Positions 1 to 14,119 of a stretch of DNA of 64,000 nucleotides are shown here, piece by piece (within the stretch, counting starts at the first letter, position 1; each line of letters starts with the position of its first letter). The notes beneath the pieces are model-generated. The model worked only from the letters and a program-made list of their open reading frames with translations. It was not told where the DNA came from and made no database searches. The stretch is from Echeneis naucrates (taxonomy: Eukaryota > Chordata > Actinopteri > Carangiformes > Echeneidae), in the NCBI RefSeq assembly GCF_900963305.1, contig NC_042519.1, forward strand, positions 9,653,501 through 9,717,500, given 5' to 3'. Both the position numbers and the translations under genes were made by a program.

Positions 1-3000
1 GTCCCAAGTAACCGTTAGAAACCTGAAATTAAACATGTTTCTGTCAGAGCATTTTTGCAATAGTAAGTCACACATCAAAGCGTAAAGTGAGGCAGTATTT
101 TCACTAACTGAGGGGAGACGGATTCTTAGTGTGGCAGCCACAAATAGAGGCCACTTCTCAGAAGACCTCAGTGACCTCAACGTGGTCCATCAACACAGCA
201 GCCCAGAAATAGAGAGCGAGGCCATCCTGTGGAGCGGCTGGTGACATAGGTGGTGTGAGAATTGATTAGCTTGGTTTTTTGAACTGAAGGAAAAGTGTAA
301 ATGCCAGGATAAGAAATAATTAGGGCAATGGAAGGACGAAGGGGACACATGTAACAGGAGAAATCAACAGGACTGAGGATTGAACTTCTTCACCTCAAAA
401 CAACCGGTCCAGGACAATCTCGAAGATTTCACTGTGGTCCAAGTTGCTTGTAGACCAATTTATGGAGCTGGGTTAGTAATTACAGGGAGGCAGTGGGTCA
501 AGGCTTGGCTTTTTTTTTTTTTTTTACACCAAGCTTAAAATAGTCTGGCACATAACTCGAGGTATTCTAAATGAAGTGTGGCCCTAATGAGCCGAAACAG
601 CTCTACAAAGAGAAGTTGGGACAATGTCAAGGAGCCGTGAGAGGAGGAGCTCTATTTGGGAGTCATTTCTTTCAGTGATATTGAACTAAATTGGCTCAAA
701 AAGGAAATATGAGCCTGACAGTTGACCTCAGGGATACAGGAAGGCAATATCATATAGATCCTGTATCTGTGTCAGTGTCCCCAAAAATGATGAACACGAT
801 TCACTGTCTTTATTTGAAAAGACTATAAGGAGGCAGAGTTCAGGACACGGTTGATGAACAAAAATAAATAGATTTAAATAGATTACATTTTTTTTAAATA
901 CCATTTAGCATTCACAAAGAGACTCTTCTCCGATCCACAGACAATCAGCTCATCAGCTCAGGCAGGACATGATGCAAATATGTTCCTACATTTGTGGACA
1001 TGTATTTGTGTGTGTGTTTCTGCAAGTGTATGGACACTTTATATTACACCTCATTAAGTTGGCAACTGATGTCTTTTTCTATAAAAGGATCAATGTGAGC
1101 TCCCCTTTCTGTACTTTGACAGTCAACAGCAGATTGCTATTTGCCATCAGCTACTCATCGCTGCTGCACTGTAGTGCCCGACATGCCCAACAGGTCCTGG
1201 AGGATCCGGTGGCTTCGGCGTTGCCAATGGTGTCACGTTGCTTGAAAACTTTGAGTATGTTTTTATTCTTGGGTGATTAGATCACACTCTGGCCTTCTAC
1301 AGCCCAACGTGGGGTCACTTTATATACGAGTCAATAACACTTTATCATCATACACAATATTTATAGAATAATAGATACACAAGTTTACATTTTTTTGTTC
1401 AGCTCAAAATTGAGTTTAGAAAAACCTGTATTTTACAATTTAGAATGTATAGTATCCTTACACAAAATAATACATAAACACTCAGGCTGCTTCTGCTGTC
1501 TGCAAACTTTAAACCACACATTTAAAACTAATATTTTAGAAATAACTTGTTCATTCATGATATTAATCATTTCATGTTCGAGTGAACTCCAAGACAAACA
1601 ACCGATTTCACAGTTGTTAACTGTAGTTTATCAGAAATAATTAAATGTGTTCTAACATTTAGAATTATTTTGTTTTTAGTTTTATAGCTTTCCATTTCAG
1701 TAATTCAGTCAAGGTTTTCAAAGTCAGAGCTGTGATGCAGGTTGTAAAGGAACATTAAGTGAAGCCAAACTTTGTTTTACAACCTGACTGCTTCACTTTG
1801 CAGTTTCTGTTCTCCGTTTTTGTTGGCAGCACTGATGAATTATTTAATTGCCACTAATTGGTGAATCACTAGTCATGACTTGAAAATCCCATGTAAAGTG
1901 TAATTATATTTCTTGGTTGCATTGACGTGTCTGTGTAAATACAGAGACATGAATGTGTTTATCTTACGGCTTCAGGTCTAGAACTAGAGGTGTAGTTCTC
2001 AGCAGGACACAAGTCGGTAGCTTTTTTGTTCTTATGGACACAAAAGAATTGCAGACAAGATTAAATACAAGCTGTAAGCACTGGAGCAAGCAAGACGTCT
2101 TAAGCTGTAGAAACACACATCATACATCAATGCAGCCCCTTCACTGACATGAACTGGGTATCGACTGGAGGAGGCAGTTGGATGTTTCACACCAGCTCTG
2201 AATCGCAGACACAAAGGGAGAGAGGAAAAGAAAGAGAAAGGGGAAAAAAAGAGGAAGGTGCCAAGTCAGACTTTCCCTCTGGTTGTCATCTAGATGTGTC
2301 CTCATTAACTTTGTGTGTTTCTCAGCCATATTACAGGGTACATACTGTGGTGTGTCCGTAGGTTCTAACTGCTCCATTTGGCAAAATGAAAGGCAACACT
2401 GTCCGCAAAGGCCCTGCCAACATGGCTGACCTGGTAAAGGGGGGTTATAAATGTGGGGCCCCATGTTGCCAACAGGAGAAAGCATATCATGTCTGTAAAA
2501 CAGCACTCTGTCTTTTTCTCACTATGCTGTCTGGTTGGCATGATATCCAGTGTGTGTGTGTGTCTGTTCTTATCTCTGGCTTCTTTCCTGTAGAGCCATG
2601 TATTTGTTTGCTTGGAGCCATGCATGTATGTAGTGCTGTTTATATTCATGTGAACCCTGACTGCATGATTTTGTACATATGTGTATGCTTTGATGGTCTT
2701 GAAAGTCGACACTGGAGATGCCCTCCAGGTTTCCATATGTATTTTTAACCTCCAGCCTGAATTAGTGGTCACGTTCAAACACGTAGTTTGTTATGGTGGA
2801 AACACACAACCTTTCTGAGGTCCACAAATCAGCAGAGTCAGATACAAAACCTTCCCAGTTCCCAATTCATCTCCTGAAAAAGCTGTTTATGTGGTAGTTG
2901 TGTGTTTTTTTGTTTGTTTTTTTTTTTGTCATAAGCAGCACTGTGTTCATGTGCATATTAACTCTAAAACACTGGCCTCTGGCAAGCAGTGTCCTATCTG

Positions 3001-6000
3001 CAACCACACTTAGCTGTGTTTGTTTGCGTACATGTGTGCTCAAAGCAAGCGATTGTGTGCACAAATGGGACATGGGACAAAATGTACATGCTCTTGTGTC
3101 TAAGCAGCGAAGTTGATTATGGGCAGAGCCTCGATATAGTATTTCAGTGTCACCTGTTATCTGAGGCGGGGAGAGAAGTCTGTTGTAAACTTTTCTGACT
3201 CCTCCCCTTCTCCTTCTCTGGAGGACATCGCTCAGAAGGCCAGGGGCAGTTCTTGCTTACCACCCCCTGGTTGCCTTTGCTGACCGCTGAGTAGATGAGA
3301 AGGAGGGGTAGCTGCTTTCCCGTAACCTTCTGGTTTTGCTTGTGACCACCAACATCGTCATCACCACTATCAGAAGCAGAATTATGGCTATAATAAATTC
3401 CACTTTTATCATCACTATCAAATATACGGGGAAGAAGAATTTTTACTGACTACACACAACACACCCACCACCTGAGTCGCTCTGTTTCATTTTATCCCCA
3501 TTTTTTCATCAGTTAAAACTCAACCAGGAGGAAAAGCCTTGTCATTTAAATGAGCAAAATGTTGTTTGCCTGAAGCGGCAGAGCACTTTCTGACCTCAGT
3601 AATAAGGATACACTCTATTAATACTGCAATCTAAGCACAGTCAGTGGAAATGTGGGCCATCGGCAGATATCACGTACAGCTGCAATTTTAGCATCTACAG
3701 GCGTGTTTGACAGATATCAGGCCAGTGGGAAAGCACAACAGCCGAGCAAATCAGGAAGGAAGCTGGGAGAAAGTTGTGGTGGGAGACTGATTCAAAGGGG
3801 AACCAGAGGTGACCTCAGCCGAGGGACGTCCAGCTTTTCCCAAAGGAAGTGACACGTCACAGAGAGAAAGTCATCATGTGACACTGATTCCTCTGTGTGT
3901 GCTCAGCCAGACTCAGCTGGTTTGATCCAGAAGTTTGTCTGCACCAACAGCAGCAGCAATATCATCACAGGAGGCAGGGCAACTGGCCTGATCGCAAGAA
4001 CAATATCGGCCATTGTTGCGTGTCCATGATGAAATGTCAAAGGCAAGCCAGTCCGGGCTGGAGCTGAGGGCAGGCAGTCCCTGACTAACCTCGAACCATG
4101 GACTTATTGTTGTGAGTTTTGTTTTTAGAAAAAAGGCCACCGATGAGAAAAGCTTTCTATTTTCCATCACTTCTCTCGCCCATCATTGTCATGACTTCCC
4201 TTCAGGCACATGCTCTGATTGACAGCTAAAAATCTGCATCCAGGGACTGAGAGCAGTGACATTGTGTCAAAATATGTGATTAACTAGCAAGAGAAGCTTT
4301 GAGATTTTGTGCTTCAAATTCTTTTCTGGTAAATCCCTACAAATATCTCTCACCTCAGCATCAGACTGTTGACAGTACTTTGAATATCTTTACCAGGAAG
4401 TGTTTGTGCAGGGTTAATGTGATCTTTTTATTATGGTGCATGCTTCATAGGTCACACTGGTTTGCATTCGCCCACCTGTTGTTTCATATTGGGAGGCGTG
4501 GTATCAACACAGGCAACCACTTGAAGGGTGTCGCCTTAGTGGCATTACAGTTTGCTGAGTGTGTGTTTATACAGAGGTATTTTAACTGACATCACTGATC
4601 ATCCTGAGATATGTTTGTGTCGATTGAAATCCTTTTATTGAAGTCCTGGATAACAACAGACGTGTAAAATCTCACTGTGATTAAATGCTGCCATGGTTAT
4701 TTGAATGAAAGTTGTTTTGTTTGTTTTGTTTTTTTTTTTGTGACAAAGTGCTGGATGGTTTTACCTCCTGTGGAACACAAAGTTTGACTTCCCAAAAGTG
4801 CCCCGGCCCCCAACCTTCCTCTCCGTCCCAGTTAGTTTTATACTCTCCTTGCCACCCTGGTGCATTCGGTCTCGGTTGTGTATTCCATTTGTTTCCTGTC
4901 TGTCCACAAGCTGTTTTTATTCATGCAAAATTAAATGTCCAAATCGTCCTGTCTCATCCCCTCTGCCTTGACAAAGCAAACTCTTTTCAAGACTCCAGCT
5001 GCCCTTTCTGTGTTGCAACTCTGTAAAGAGCCTTGACATTGGTCTAATGCTCTTTTCCCAGCTCTTACAGGTCTTGAAAATATAGCTTTTGACATTTCCT
5101 TTCAATGTAGCTCTTATAAACCAGGATATAAACCAATAGCTTTTTTTTTTTTCTTTTTTTTTTTTTTAGCTGTTTTTGTTTTATTGATGACGCAGATGTA
5201 ATTATGCTGCTATGGCAGGATGCTGAGGAGCTCCAATATGATATTAAATGTGTCACCATTATAAAAACACGTCTTTAGCCAGTTTGCTCTGAAAAGATGG
5301 GGAAACCAAGGGGAGCTCATGGTGAGCAGAGAGTAGCTGGTCCGAGGACGTTTGCGTTGATGTGTGTCACACATTCCTCTCCGTCTGCTCCGCTCACAGT
5401 GACGATGAACAAAGCTCTTTGTAGCAATCACTGCTGCAGCCCTGCTTATTTGGAGGGAAAAGCGAAAGGCTGCCAAAACCTGACTCAGCTTGATGAAATG
5501 AGAGGGTTTTTTTTTTTTTTTTCACTGGCAGCCGATCCAAATGATTAAAATGAGTCTCAGAACTGGAACAGACCAGACAGGACTGCCCTTGTCCTAAAGT
5601 GACTTTAGCGTATGTGTCTCGAGGGGAAAACTGTGAAAACAGTTGAGGATACGGGAAGAAAACAAGCTTATCTGGTGAAATTTAACATTGAGCTATTACT
5701 TAAGAGAAAATTTGAAATTGGTGGTTGAGAAAATGATGAGACAATGAGAAAAGATGTCCTGTGGAAGCAGGAAAGGTCTCTCACTCTGTTGATTTTCACC
5801 ACGTGGAAAGGAAAACTGTGAGCTGTCGTCAGATGTTGGAGCAGCGTGGGTTGGACCAGTTATCGTGTGGTATATCCTTTTCCTCCTATTTGCTGATTCC
5901 TGTCAGCTGAAGCAGTTAGCCACGGTCCAGGACACGGACAGGACCCTCATGACTCAGTGGTGATTCATTGCTCCAGAATGGAGGGGAAGGGGCAGCAACT

Positions 6001-9000
6001 GAAAGAAAGAAACAACAACGTGATTTACAACAGTTCAAATAAAATAAAACCGAGCTAATGGAGCAAGTTGAAGGAGAGGATATGAAATATGGATTCGGAG
6101 TCTTGTCTCAGAAAGTTCCAGAGGGGAGCTGATTCTTTCATTAACCCAGTAATCCTGTCACAGCCCTCTGTCACCACAAGTTTGCCAAACTCACAGTCCA
6201 GGAAGGTTTAGTCTCACATCATCTGAAATGATAACTAGCAGGAGTTTTGCATTTTGTTATTCACAGACACAGAGAAAATCCATTTTATTCATACAGCTCA
6301 ACCACAAAGCAGACGAAACTGTGCACACGTGTTGCCTTTACAGCTGCAACAACTGGAAAAAGGCTTAAAAAATGTAATTTGCCATGGGTTGTTTGTCTGT
6401 TATATTCTCTGGTGCCAACTCAAATCCCATCAACTTTTCAGCAGCTCTCACTTTGTTGTGATTAATATCTTCTGTGGCTTTCATCAAATTGTCATTTGGA
6501 TTCAACTAAAATTGCTGCCAAGGGACAACGTGGACACAACTCAGCTGTATAATAACTCATGTGTGCTCAGACTTGACTGTGTGTTTGTGTGTGTAAGTGT
6601 CTTTGTGTGTCCTTTTCGTGTTTAGCCACCTGGTCATTCCGATCCATTCTGCAAGGATGGTAGACATTGTTGTTTACACATCAGTGTAACAGGTAGAGCA
6701 TTTACAGGACTGGAGAAATGCCCACTCAGTCCAGTCCAGTCCAGAGCAGACAGACACCGGAACATGAGCTGGGGGGCCATGATATCTGGCAACAAATCCA
6801 AGTAGCAGCAAATCTAAGTCTTGGCAGCAGAGGTAGCTTATTTATATGTGAGATGATAGTCAAATGTTGGATTGGGTGGGCATTTTTTCCGATTGCGCTC
6901 CATTAATAGCTGAGATCTTCGAAACCAAATCACGCTTGATGCATCTTGGTGCCTTGCAATAAAATGTCTTCTATTTGGCCATCAAACAAACTCTTGCTTC
7001 AGATTCATTCAAATACCCAAATAAGGAGCTGCTTGGCTGAGAAAAGAAGTAAAAAAAAAAAAAAAAAAAAAAAAAGTATATTTTTGTCTTCTCCATTGAG
7101 CAGATTGGAAAATTCCTGTATATCCAAATCATTAAATGATAGAAAAGAAAACTCATCTCTGTGCAGAGTCGACTTCTGTCACCTCTTTGCATCAGGTTGA
7201 TGCTGTAGGATCATTTGTAATGTCTGGTCATACTGAGAACAATCAACAAGAAGTGTTGACTAAAGAGAAAACTTTCAGATCACTTCCCCATTCCAGAAAG
7301 AGGATTTAGGTCTTAACATGAAACATGTCTACGCACAAAAGGCAACACACAAGTATAAACTCAAAATAGAAGAAGAGCATTCAGCCTGATGTCAATCAAC
7401 ATAAACACGAAGAGGCCTTTATGCAGTAGCTTTAATGTGGTACATAGACATAAAGTAATAGTTTTCCACAGATAGCACCATCACCTGAGTGAAGAGATCT
7501 GGAAAGTAGTTACTTCTCAGAACGTGAAAGTGATAGTTTGGGTTATTTGAAATGGGGTTGTGTGAGATACTTAGTCTATAGTCAGTGTATATTCTGAAGT
7601 GGAATCTAATACATAGTATTTTGGAGCGGTGGCTGTGAGAAGAGTGGCACATCATATACACTAAAAGATCCCTTTACAACAACTCCACGACAGCTTATTA
7701 CATATTGTCAGATTAAAGCCCTAAAATTAACCTTTTTAACTGATATATAAGTATGCAAATTAAATCATTTGTCTCTCACCATCAAACACATATTTACTTC
7801 CATTGTTCTGTCTCAAGAATTTTCCCATAAACAAATTTCCCCAACTATCTCATCAGGTCAACACTACAGGGTAATTGTTAAATGGGCAGTGGCAACTGAT
7901 ATACTTTCACACCTGTGCAGTTAGACCACTAAAGCTGAATTGTACCAGTTGACCCATTTTCCTGTATGGATAAGGTCAACAAGCTATTTTGGAGGTGACT
8001 GGGCGATTACCTAGAGGCTTTTAAATAGAGAGATCTGGGTTAGAGAAGAAAGGACATGAGATGTCGGGAACCTACTGTGTGCATAACGCTAATGGCCTAG
8101 AAACCATATGGACAGCACACAAAAGGTTAACTGGCTCCCCCCAAAGAAGACACAAAAAGTTTGTGCTCATACTAAAATGTGACATGACATAAATCATGTT
8201 CATTCTCAATATCTGAAAATCTGCATTACAAATTGTCATAAAAGTGTGTTTATTCAATTCAGAGTAGATGGAAGTGAAATAGTCAGAAATGATTCATGTA
8301 GTTTCCGCTTTATGCACCTAATGACAGTGAGGAGCTGTGAGTTATGACAGACCGAGAATGAGAAGATGTGGCAGAAGAATGAATATTTGAAAAAAAAAAA
8401 AAACTACTAAAATGAATCAGGCTACTTTTAAACTGGGGTCATCCTCATGGTAAGCTCTTTGCAGTATAGGCAAGATAGCAGAGGACACTGGATAATTTGC
8501 CTGGAAGGACTCTGAGATTAGAGGAGCAGAGAAGTGTCACTGGCGGGACAAGTGCAGAGATAGAGGTGGTGGGAAAGGGGCCCGGGGGTTTTAGAGGAGG
8601 ATGGGGAGGAGGCGACAGATTGGATGTTTGGACGGCGGAGGAGTGAAATAACAGTGAGAAGTGACTGGAAAGCTTGGACACACTGCCCACCAGACAGCCT
8701 GCCCTCTGCAGGCCCCACTGCACCTGTTGTTTTTCAGGAGAGGGGCGAGACACACTGAGTGGGGGGCTGAGGGGTGGTGGGGTGAGGTCGAGGAGAGGGA
8801 TGTCTTTGCTCCCTGTGACTCAGGAGAATCTGAGCAGGCACAGGGAGGGGGAGTCCGAGCTGAGCAGAGACTTTGCAAAGGGAGGGTATGCTATGAGTCA
8901 GCCATGGCTAAAAAAGGAAACTGAGCAAGTTCCACTGAGGGCCAGTGATGTAAAATAAGACAAGCGGTGAAACAGCAGTCCTCAGCCTGGCCTCTCATCC

Positions 9001-11232
9001 CCTTGAAACAGAAAAGAAGGTGACGAAGGACTTTGGGGAGAGTTGCATAAAATACACATCAAGTTTCACCTTGGATCGTTGTGCTTGACTTGGTGGCATG
9101 CTCTCATATTTTATACGCCACAAATGGATGTGACAGGACTTAATAGCAAACATGTAAATGACATTAAGGCTACTAAATCACCTGGGATCTCAGTGTCCAA
9201 GAGGTGCTGACATTATTTTGTCAATGAATTAGTGAGGCGGATTAGAGACACTAAAATAAGGCCCTTGACACAAACACAGTGATTAATAATAATAGAATCA
9301 ATTCACCACTCAACATGCCAACTGCAATACTTCTGCAGGTTGCAAAGCAGCATTTCAGCGTCTTTTCTTAGGGCTGCAACAGAATTTCAGCCAAACTATA
9401 TTTCTGGAGCCTTGACATATCAGGAGAGGTATAGTCACTGGGGAAGATATCTGTCATTCCTTGGCTCAAGCTCTCAGAATAGAGTGGCGGCACTTATCAT
9501 GATGATACTGCTCCACCTTATGTTGTGGGGTGCACTTTAAGCATCGGGGTGTGCATGTCAGGCTGACTTTGTTTTTCTCCTTCGGTCCCCGACGTGGAAA
9601 GTGCTCAAAATCATTGGTTGTTGTGGTTATGATAAGCCATCTAGTTTGGACTTGTCACATTCAGTGAAAACAGCTTTGGTTTCTGCGAAGCTTTTCAAAC
9701 ACATCAGATTAGTTTTGACAGACAATGATGTGGAGGAACAGAGACAGAGAGAGAGAGAGGGCAAGGGCATGTAAAGTCTGTCCACGTGCCATCTGTCAGA
9801 ACAATGGGTACGTTTTTCCTCCTGGTGTGTTTCTGACAGGATTTGAAATTATAATAATCAGGCCCCGCTAAGTGTTCTGTTTACCCCTGCTGGCTGGACA
9901 GAATGCATAAAGTGAGGATGACAGCAGACATCCCACCAATGCAACAGTATTTCGGTGTGTTCTCTGTGCTGCCTGAATAACAGAACTCAAACTGATGTCA
10001 TCCTCTGCTGTGCACTCACTTTGTTTTTGCAGCAGCCACTTAAGGCCTGGAATCACTCAGCATCTCATTTTATAGATCACAGGTGATCAGGGATTAAGGG
10101 TACATACAGTATCACTGCTGACAATTAAAATGTCACTGAGTATTATTGTCACTACCTTTAACATGACCCCTTACCTAACTACATCTATTTTGGCTATTGC
10201 AACTGGTCCAATTGGTCCAAGCACTGCAGGGCGTTTTGTAGCACTAGTGATGGCAAAGTTTCGAGTATGTGGTGCTGCGTAAGAGTTGCACACATGCCGG
10301 CGTAGGGGACTGGAGTGCAGTGTGTGTGTTGGATGGTCAGGGGTGGAATGCAGACCATCCTGGGACTTTGGTATGGCAGGGATGGGAGTTCTGGCACGGG
10401 AACATTGCACAGTGTCAGTGTCTGGCTATCAGGTTCCTTTACATACTAAACATGGAGGTCCACAACAGCCAATACAGCTCCACTAAGGATATTTAAAAGG
10501 ATTTTCAATTAGCACCATCATCATAAATTACACTCTGTCCATGTGTTTTTCAGTGTAACTACTTATAGCCACATCATGTCCCCCCGCCTTAAAAAATAAA
10601 AGTTAAATTTTTGGACGGTACACAGAAAATATAGCCCTTCGGTGAAGTGAGGACAGACTGGAGGCTTGAGGCTGAGATTAGAAGAGGAATCTGACATCTG
10701 TCTTTCATAGAGGAACAAGTCTAAAAACTGACAAGTGACATACATTGTTTATGTGCAGCAGCTGCTGTTGACATGCATGTGCTGTATCAATATTAATATA
10801 AAATGCCTGTAGTGAAAAAGCAGCAGGGACAAAGAGACAGAAAGTATGACTGCATCCTCTTAATATGTGTTCCCTTTTACTAAATCAATATCGCAGATGT
10901 CCTGCTTTGTTTCAGGGTTATTCTTCCGTTCAGCTCTCCAAATGTGATGCATTCAGCTCAAGGTAAACAACATGTCCCTGCCAAGGTCAAAAACCAGTGA
11001 TGAAAGAAAATAAGCAGCCTCTGCCATCAGTGTCCACTGGCAGAGGCACTTCAAATTGGAACAAACCAGCTGCTAAGAAATATAATAAAGAAAAACCCTT
11101 GAAAAAAGGCCATTGTTTTGCCTTTTTTTGCCTCCAGTCGATCCATCTGAAGCTCTAACTCAGTTTATTTCTCTGAGAAAACAGAGCAGATCTGTAGTAG
11201 GGACAGATGGGGAGCTGGCTGCAGGGCTGCTG

Positions 11233-11255
11233 TTGTGTGTGTGTGTGTGTGTGTG
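11233..11255. repeat. (TG)n microsatellite
   Basis: A run of about eleven TG dinucleotides, seen directly. It is an ordinary microsatellite in non-coding DNA. Confidence 0.9.
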
Positions 11256-12449
11256 GTTATGAAACGACTAGAGACTGGTGTTATTTCTGTACTATCCTAT
11301 AGAATGTATTAAATAAATAACTGCAAAACAGCTCTTTCAAAAGTCCCTTGTCATTCTGTGAGGTCCATCTCCACTCCCTAATGTATTTTGCTTATTACCA
11401 CGTCCCTTGTATGTTTGAAATTCAGTGTGCAGAAAAAATGTTTGCCTGTAGTCGAGTTTTCATCTGTAGAAGGGAGGACGTTTCTCTGTCTGAATAACAT
11501 GTAGCAGCATTATTATTAACCACCAATTTATTATTATCACCACTAATGTCCACTATATTGAAATACAACACAAATACTTGAACAAGTGGGATTTTGTCCA
11601 GCAGTTACTTTCACCTGAAAAATCTTTACAGCTCAATACTAAATCATTTGTTATAAATCTTGGAGTTGGCTTGAACATTATTTGTGCAGAGCGATCAAGT
11701 AAATTCTGTGTAGAGTGCAATATGTTTTAATTTGTCCAAAACTGATGGATAAGGAGAAAAAGAAGAAAGCAGTTCAATAATTTTGTCTATGAAAAGAAGA
11801 GGATTGCACTGACCTGTAATTTCAGGCAGCAAAACAACAAAATCTCGAACCTGCTCTGTAAATGTTCAACAAGTGCATCATGATTCACCACGATGAGGAA
11901 ACATGATGTTGTTCCAGTAGGCTGAAAGGGACACAAAGATATTCTGCTTCTTTGGCTTTGATGAAATAGGAGGAGACATGAACTACAATTTTCTCTAAAA
12001 CTCTGTTCCTGCGTAACCTTTTGTGAAGTGTAGTAATATTGGTTGTTCCATTGTTTTGAAGAATGTGTGGGCTCACATTGACGCTGCCTCAGTGGAGAGA
12101 TTTGTGTGTGTCTTTCTATTATGTCACAGTGATAATGTGGCAGGTCAGGGTGGTCAGGGTCCTCAGTCCAAACCTCCCGATCCACACAGAACGTGCTTGG
12201 TCGCAGCAAACTGCCGAGAACCGCTGGATCACAGGGGCTTCTGGGTAGTGGGATTAGCTGGTGAGAGGAAACAGCTGAGCCCTGTGTAGCGTCAGCACTT
12301 GCTAATCAACACTCCCACTGCACACACACGCATGCACGCTGCCTCAATCTATCCTCTCCGTCAATAATCCCTCCTCCTTTTTTTGCAATCCGCAGGGGTC
12401 ACACACTCACAAAGGCCTGGGACCAAAAAAGTCAAAGGGGGCCAGAGGT

Positions 12450-12475
12450 GGGGAGTGAGGGGAGGAGGGGAGGGG
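12450..12475 (+). other. G-quadruplex-type G-run cluster
   Basis: Four runs of four G separated by loops of 5, 4 and 1 bases lie on the plus strand, which satisfies the standard G4 pattern. About 40 bases further on (12,516-12,528) there is a MARE/AP-1-like TGCTGAGTCATCA. No transcript can be assigned here, so any regulatory role is inference. Confidence 0.6.
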
Positions 12476-14119
12476 ACAAAGGCAAACTGAAGTGCTTGGT
12501 CAAAGCTGACAGGGCTGCTGAGTCATCACTGATGCCGGCTCAAACTGATAATTTGCAAACATTCCTCATGAAGTTGTTGAGTTGACACTTTGTGTTTATC
12601 AAGTCAGTTTTAGGTTAAAGTTAAGAAGCAGTTTCCCGCTTTCCCTACACGCCACAGTTACAACACATTCCTGCGTAATAGAGGCCTCTTGGAAATCAAA
12701 TCACCATCGGCCTCAGTTATGCAACAGCAATGACTTTCATGCTTTTTTTTTTTTTTTTAGAAATGGCTCTGTGTATTTCATTCCAGCATGAGCCATGGGA
12801 GACTCAGTATAGTATATTCATTCACATCCGGCATAATCGAATTTTCTGAGCTCGTCTCTGCTTGCATGCTTGTAGTTTGCAACAAAATCAATAAGTATGA
12901 ATCCGGGCTGACGTAATGGACAAGCTCATGCGCAACGAGTCATACTGAATCTTCATCAAGCAGACTGTTGACTGCCATAAATAGAGAAACAGTTATAAAA
13001 TAGAACAATTCAACATATTCAAGTCAAGGATCCTGAATTTACTTCCACATGAAAAAGACAAAAACTTTAGATGTCGAGGAGAGTGGCCCAATGTAAATAA
13101 ACATCCTAAATTTATTCAGGAAAATATTAAAGTACAAGTTTAACTCGCCATCTTTGTCACTGCTTGGCAGCAGGTCAGTATCTCCCATGTATCATTCAAC
13201 CAGGATCGATAAATCATGTGTTCTGTTACTTGTTGACCTGTAATTCTGGGGCATAAACTTATATCAGGATCACTGTTATGTTATTCAATAGGGGGTCCGT
13301 GAGTCAACCACATTTTAACAACTAACTTGCGTCTTCAACCAGCTATTTTCTGTAAAACACACACCAGATGTGAGGAACACAGGCAATCACCAAGATTTTT
13401 AACATTTTGCTCTATTAACTGAACTAAATAAGCCTTTGAAAGAACGTCAAAGGGGAAGCAAAGCAGTCTAAACACTACCTAAAGAGGAAAATGAACCCTT
13501 TTCCAGACTTGGCCATTCCTGTTCTGGCCTGCTGAATCTTGGCAGTTAAGCTTTGGATGCTTAATAACAAATCCTGCAGCCTCTGGCCACATTGGCTGCA
13601 GTTTAGGAAACAATAACAGATATTCTGAGATGAAAATCTAACACACGCCCTGAAAGCAAACTTTAAATAAAACAAAAAGTAATTTATTTCTTCTATTTGG
13701 TCTATGATGAAAGTAAAACTAATCCAATTTCATCCTCAGGGGTTCACTATTATGTATTCTTGAACCACCTCTAGGGGCAGTGTTGTAATAGTTTTTAGGT
13801 GGACAGTCTGTGTCTGGTAGAGATGCAGCCTGTGCGCTTATAATGTGAAAGTGGGATGACCCGTATTAAATAGACCACTGGGTAATGGTTAATCATCAGC
13901 TTCATTTTGACTGTTTGCACTTCAGTTGAAAGGATTTTCATTTGTTTTGTTGTAATTCTGTGAAAAACTGACCAGCTACAGGTGATGGTGCTCCTTCTTC
14001 AAAATGGGTCAGTGTTGTGAGGATACAGCTTTATCGTCATTCATTTAGCAACATCTATCATTTCTGAATGTCTATATGATGCTCCTGTATAATTGTGGAA
14101 GAATGCAGATTAGTCAACT

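Larger units (their letters stand above)
1..14119. other. non-coding stretch, no gene supported
   Basis: I find no open frame here with recognisable protein similarity or a chain of phase-compatible exons. Open frames are short, mutually overlapping and low in complexity. Visible content is ordinary AT-rich fish intergenic DNA with homopolymer A/T runs (for example near 520, 2918, 5142-5167 and 7050-7074), a TG microsatellite near 11,235, a purine-rich region near 8,560-8,900 and a G-rich run near 12,450. It lies 3' of arrdc3, so it may contain regulatory elements, but conservation cannot be judged from one sequence. Confidence 0.6.

Noticed and set aside
2141-2778. overlapping open frames on both strands near 2.1-2.8 kb
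   Set aside because: Low-complexity K/R/E-rich or repetitive text, no splice structure, no family match.
11787-12209. 140-residue minus-strand open frame in the intergenic region
   Set aside because: No recognisable domain, composition or splice support; expected by chance in 14 kb.
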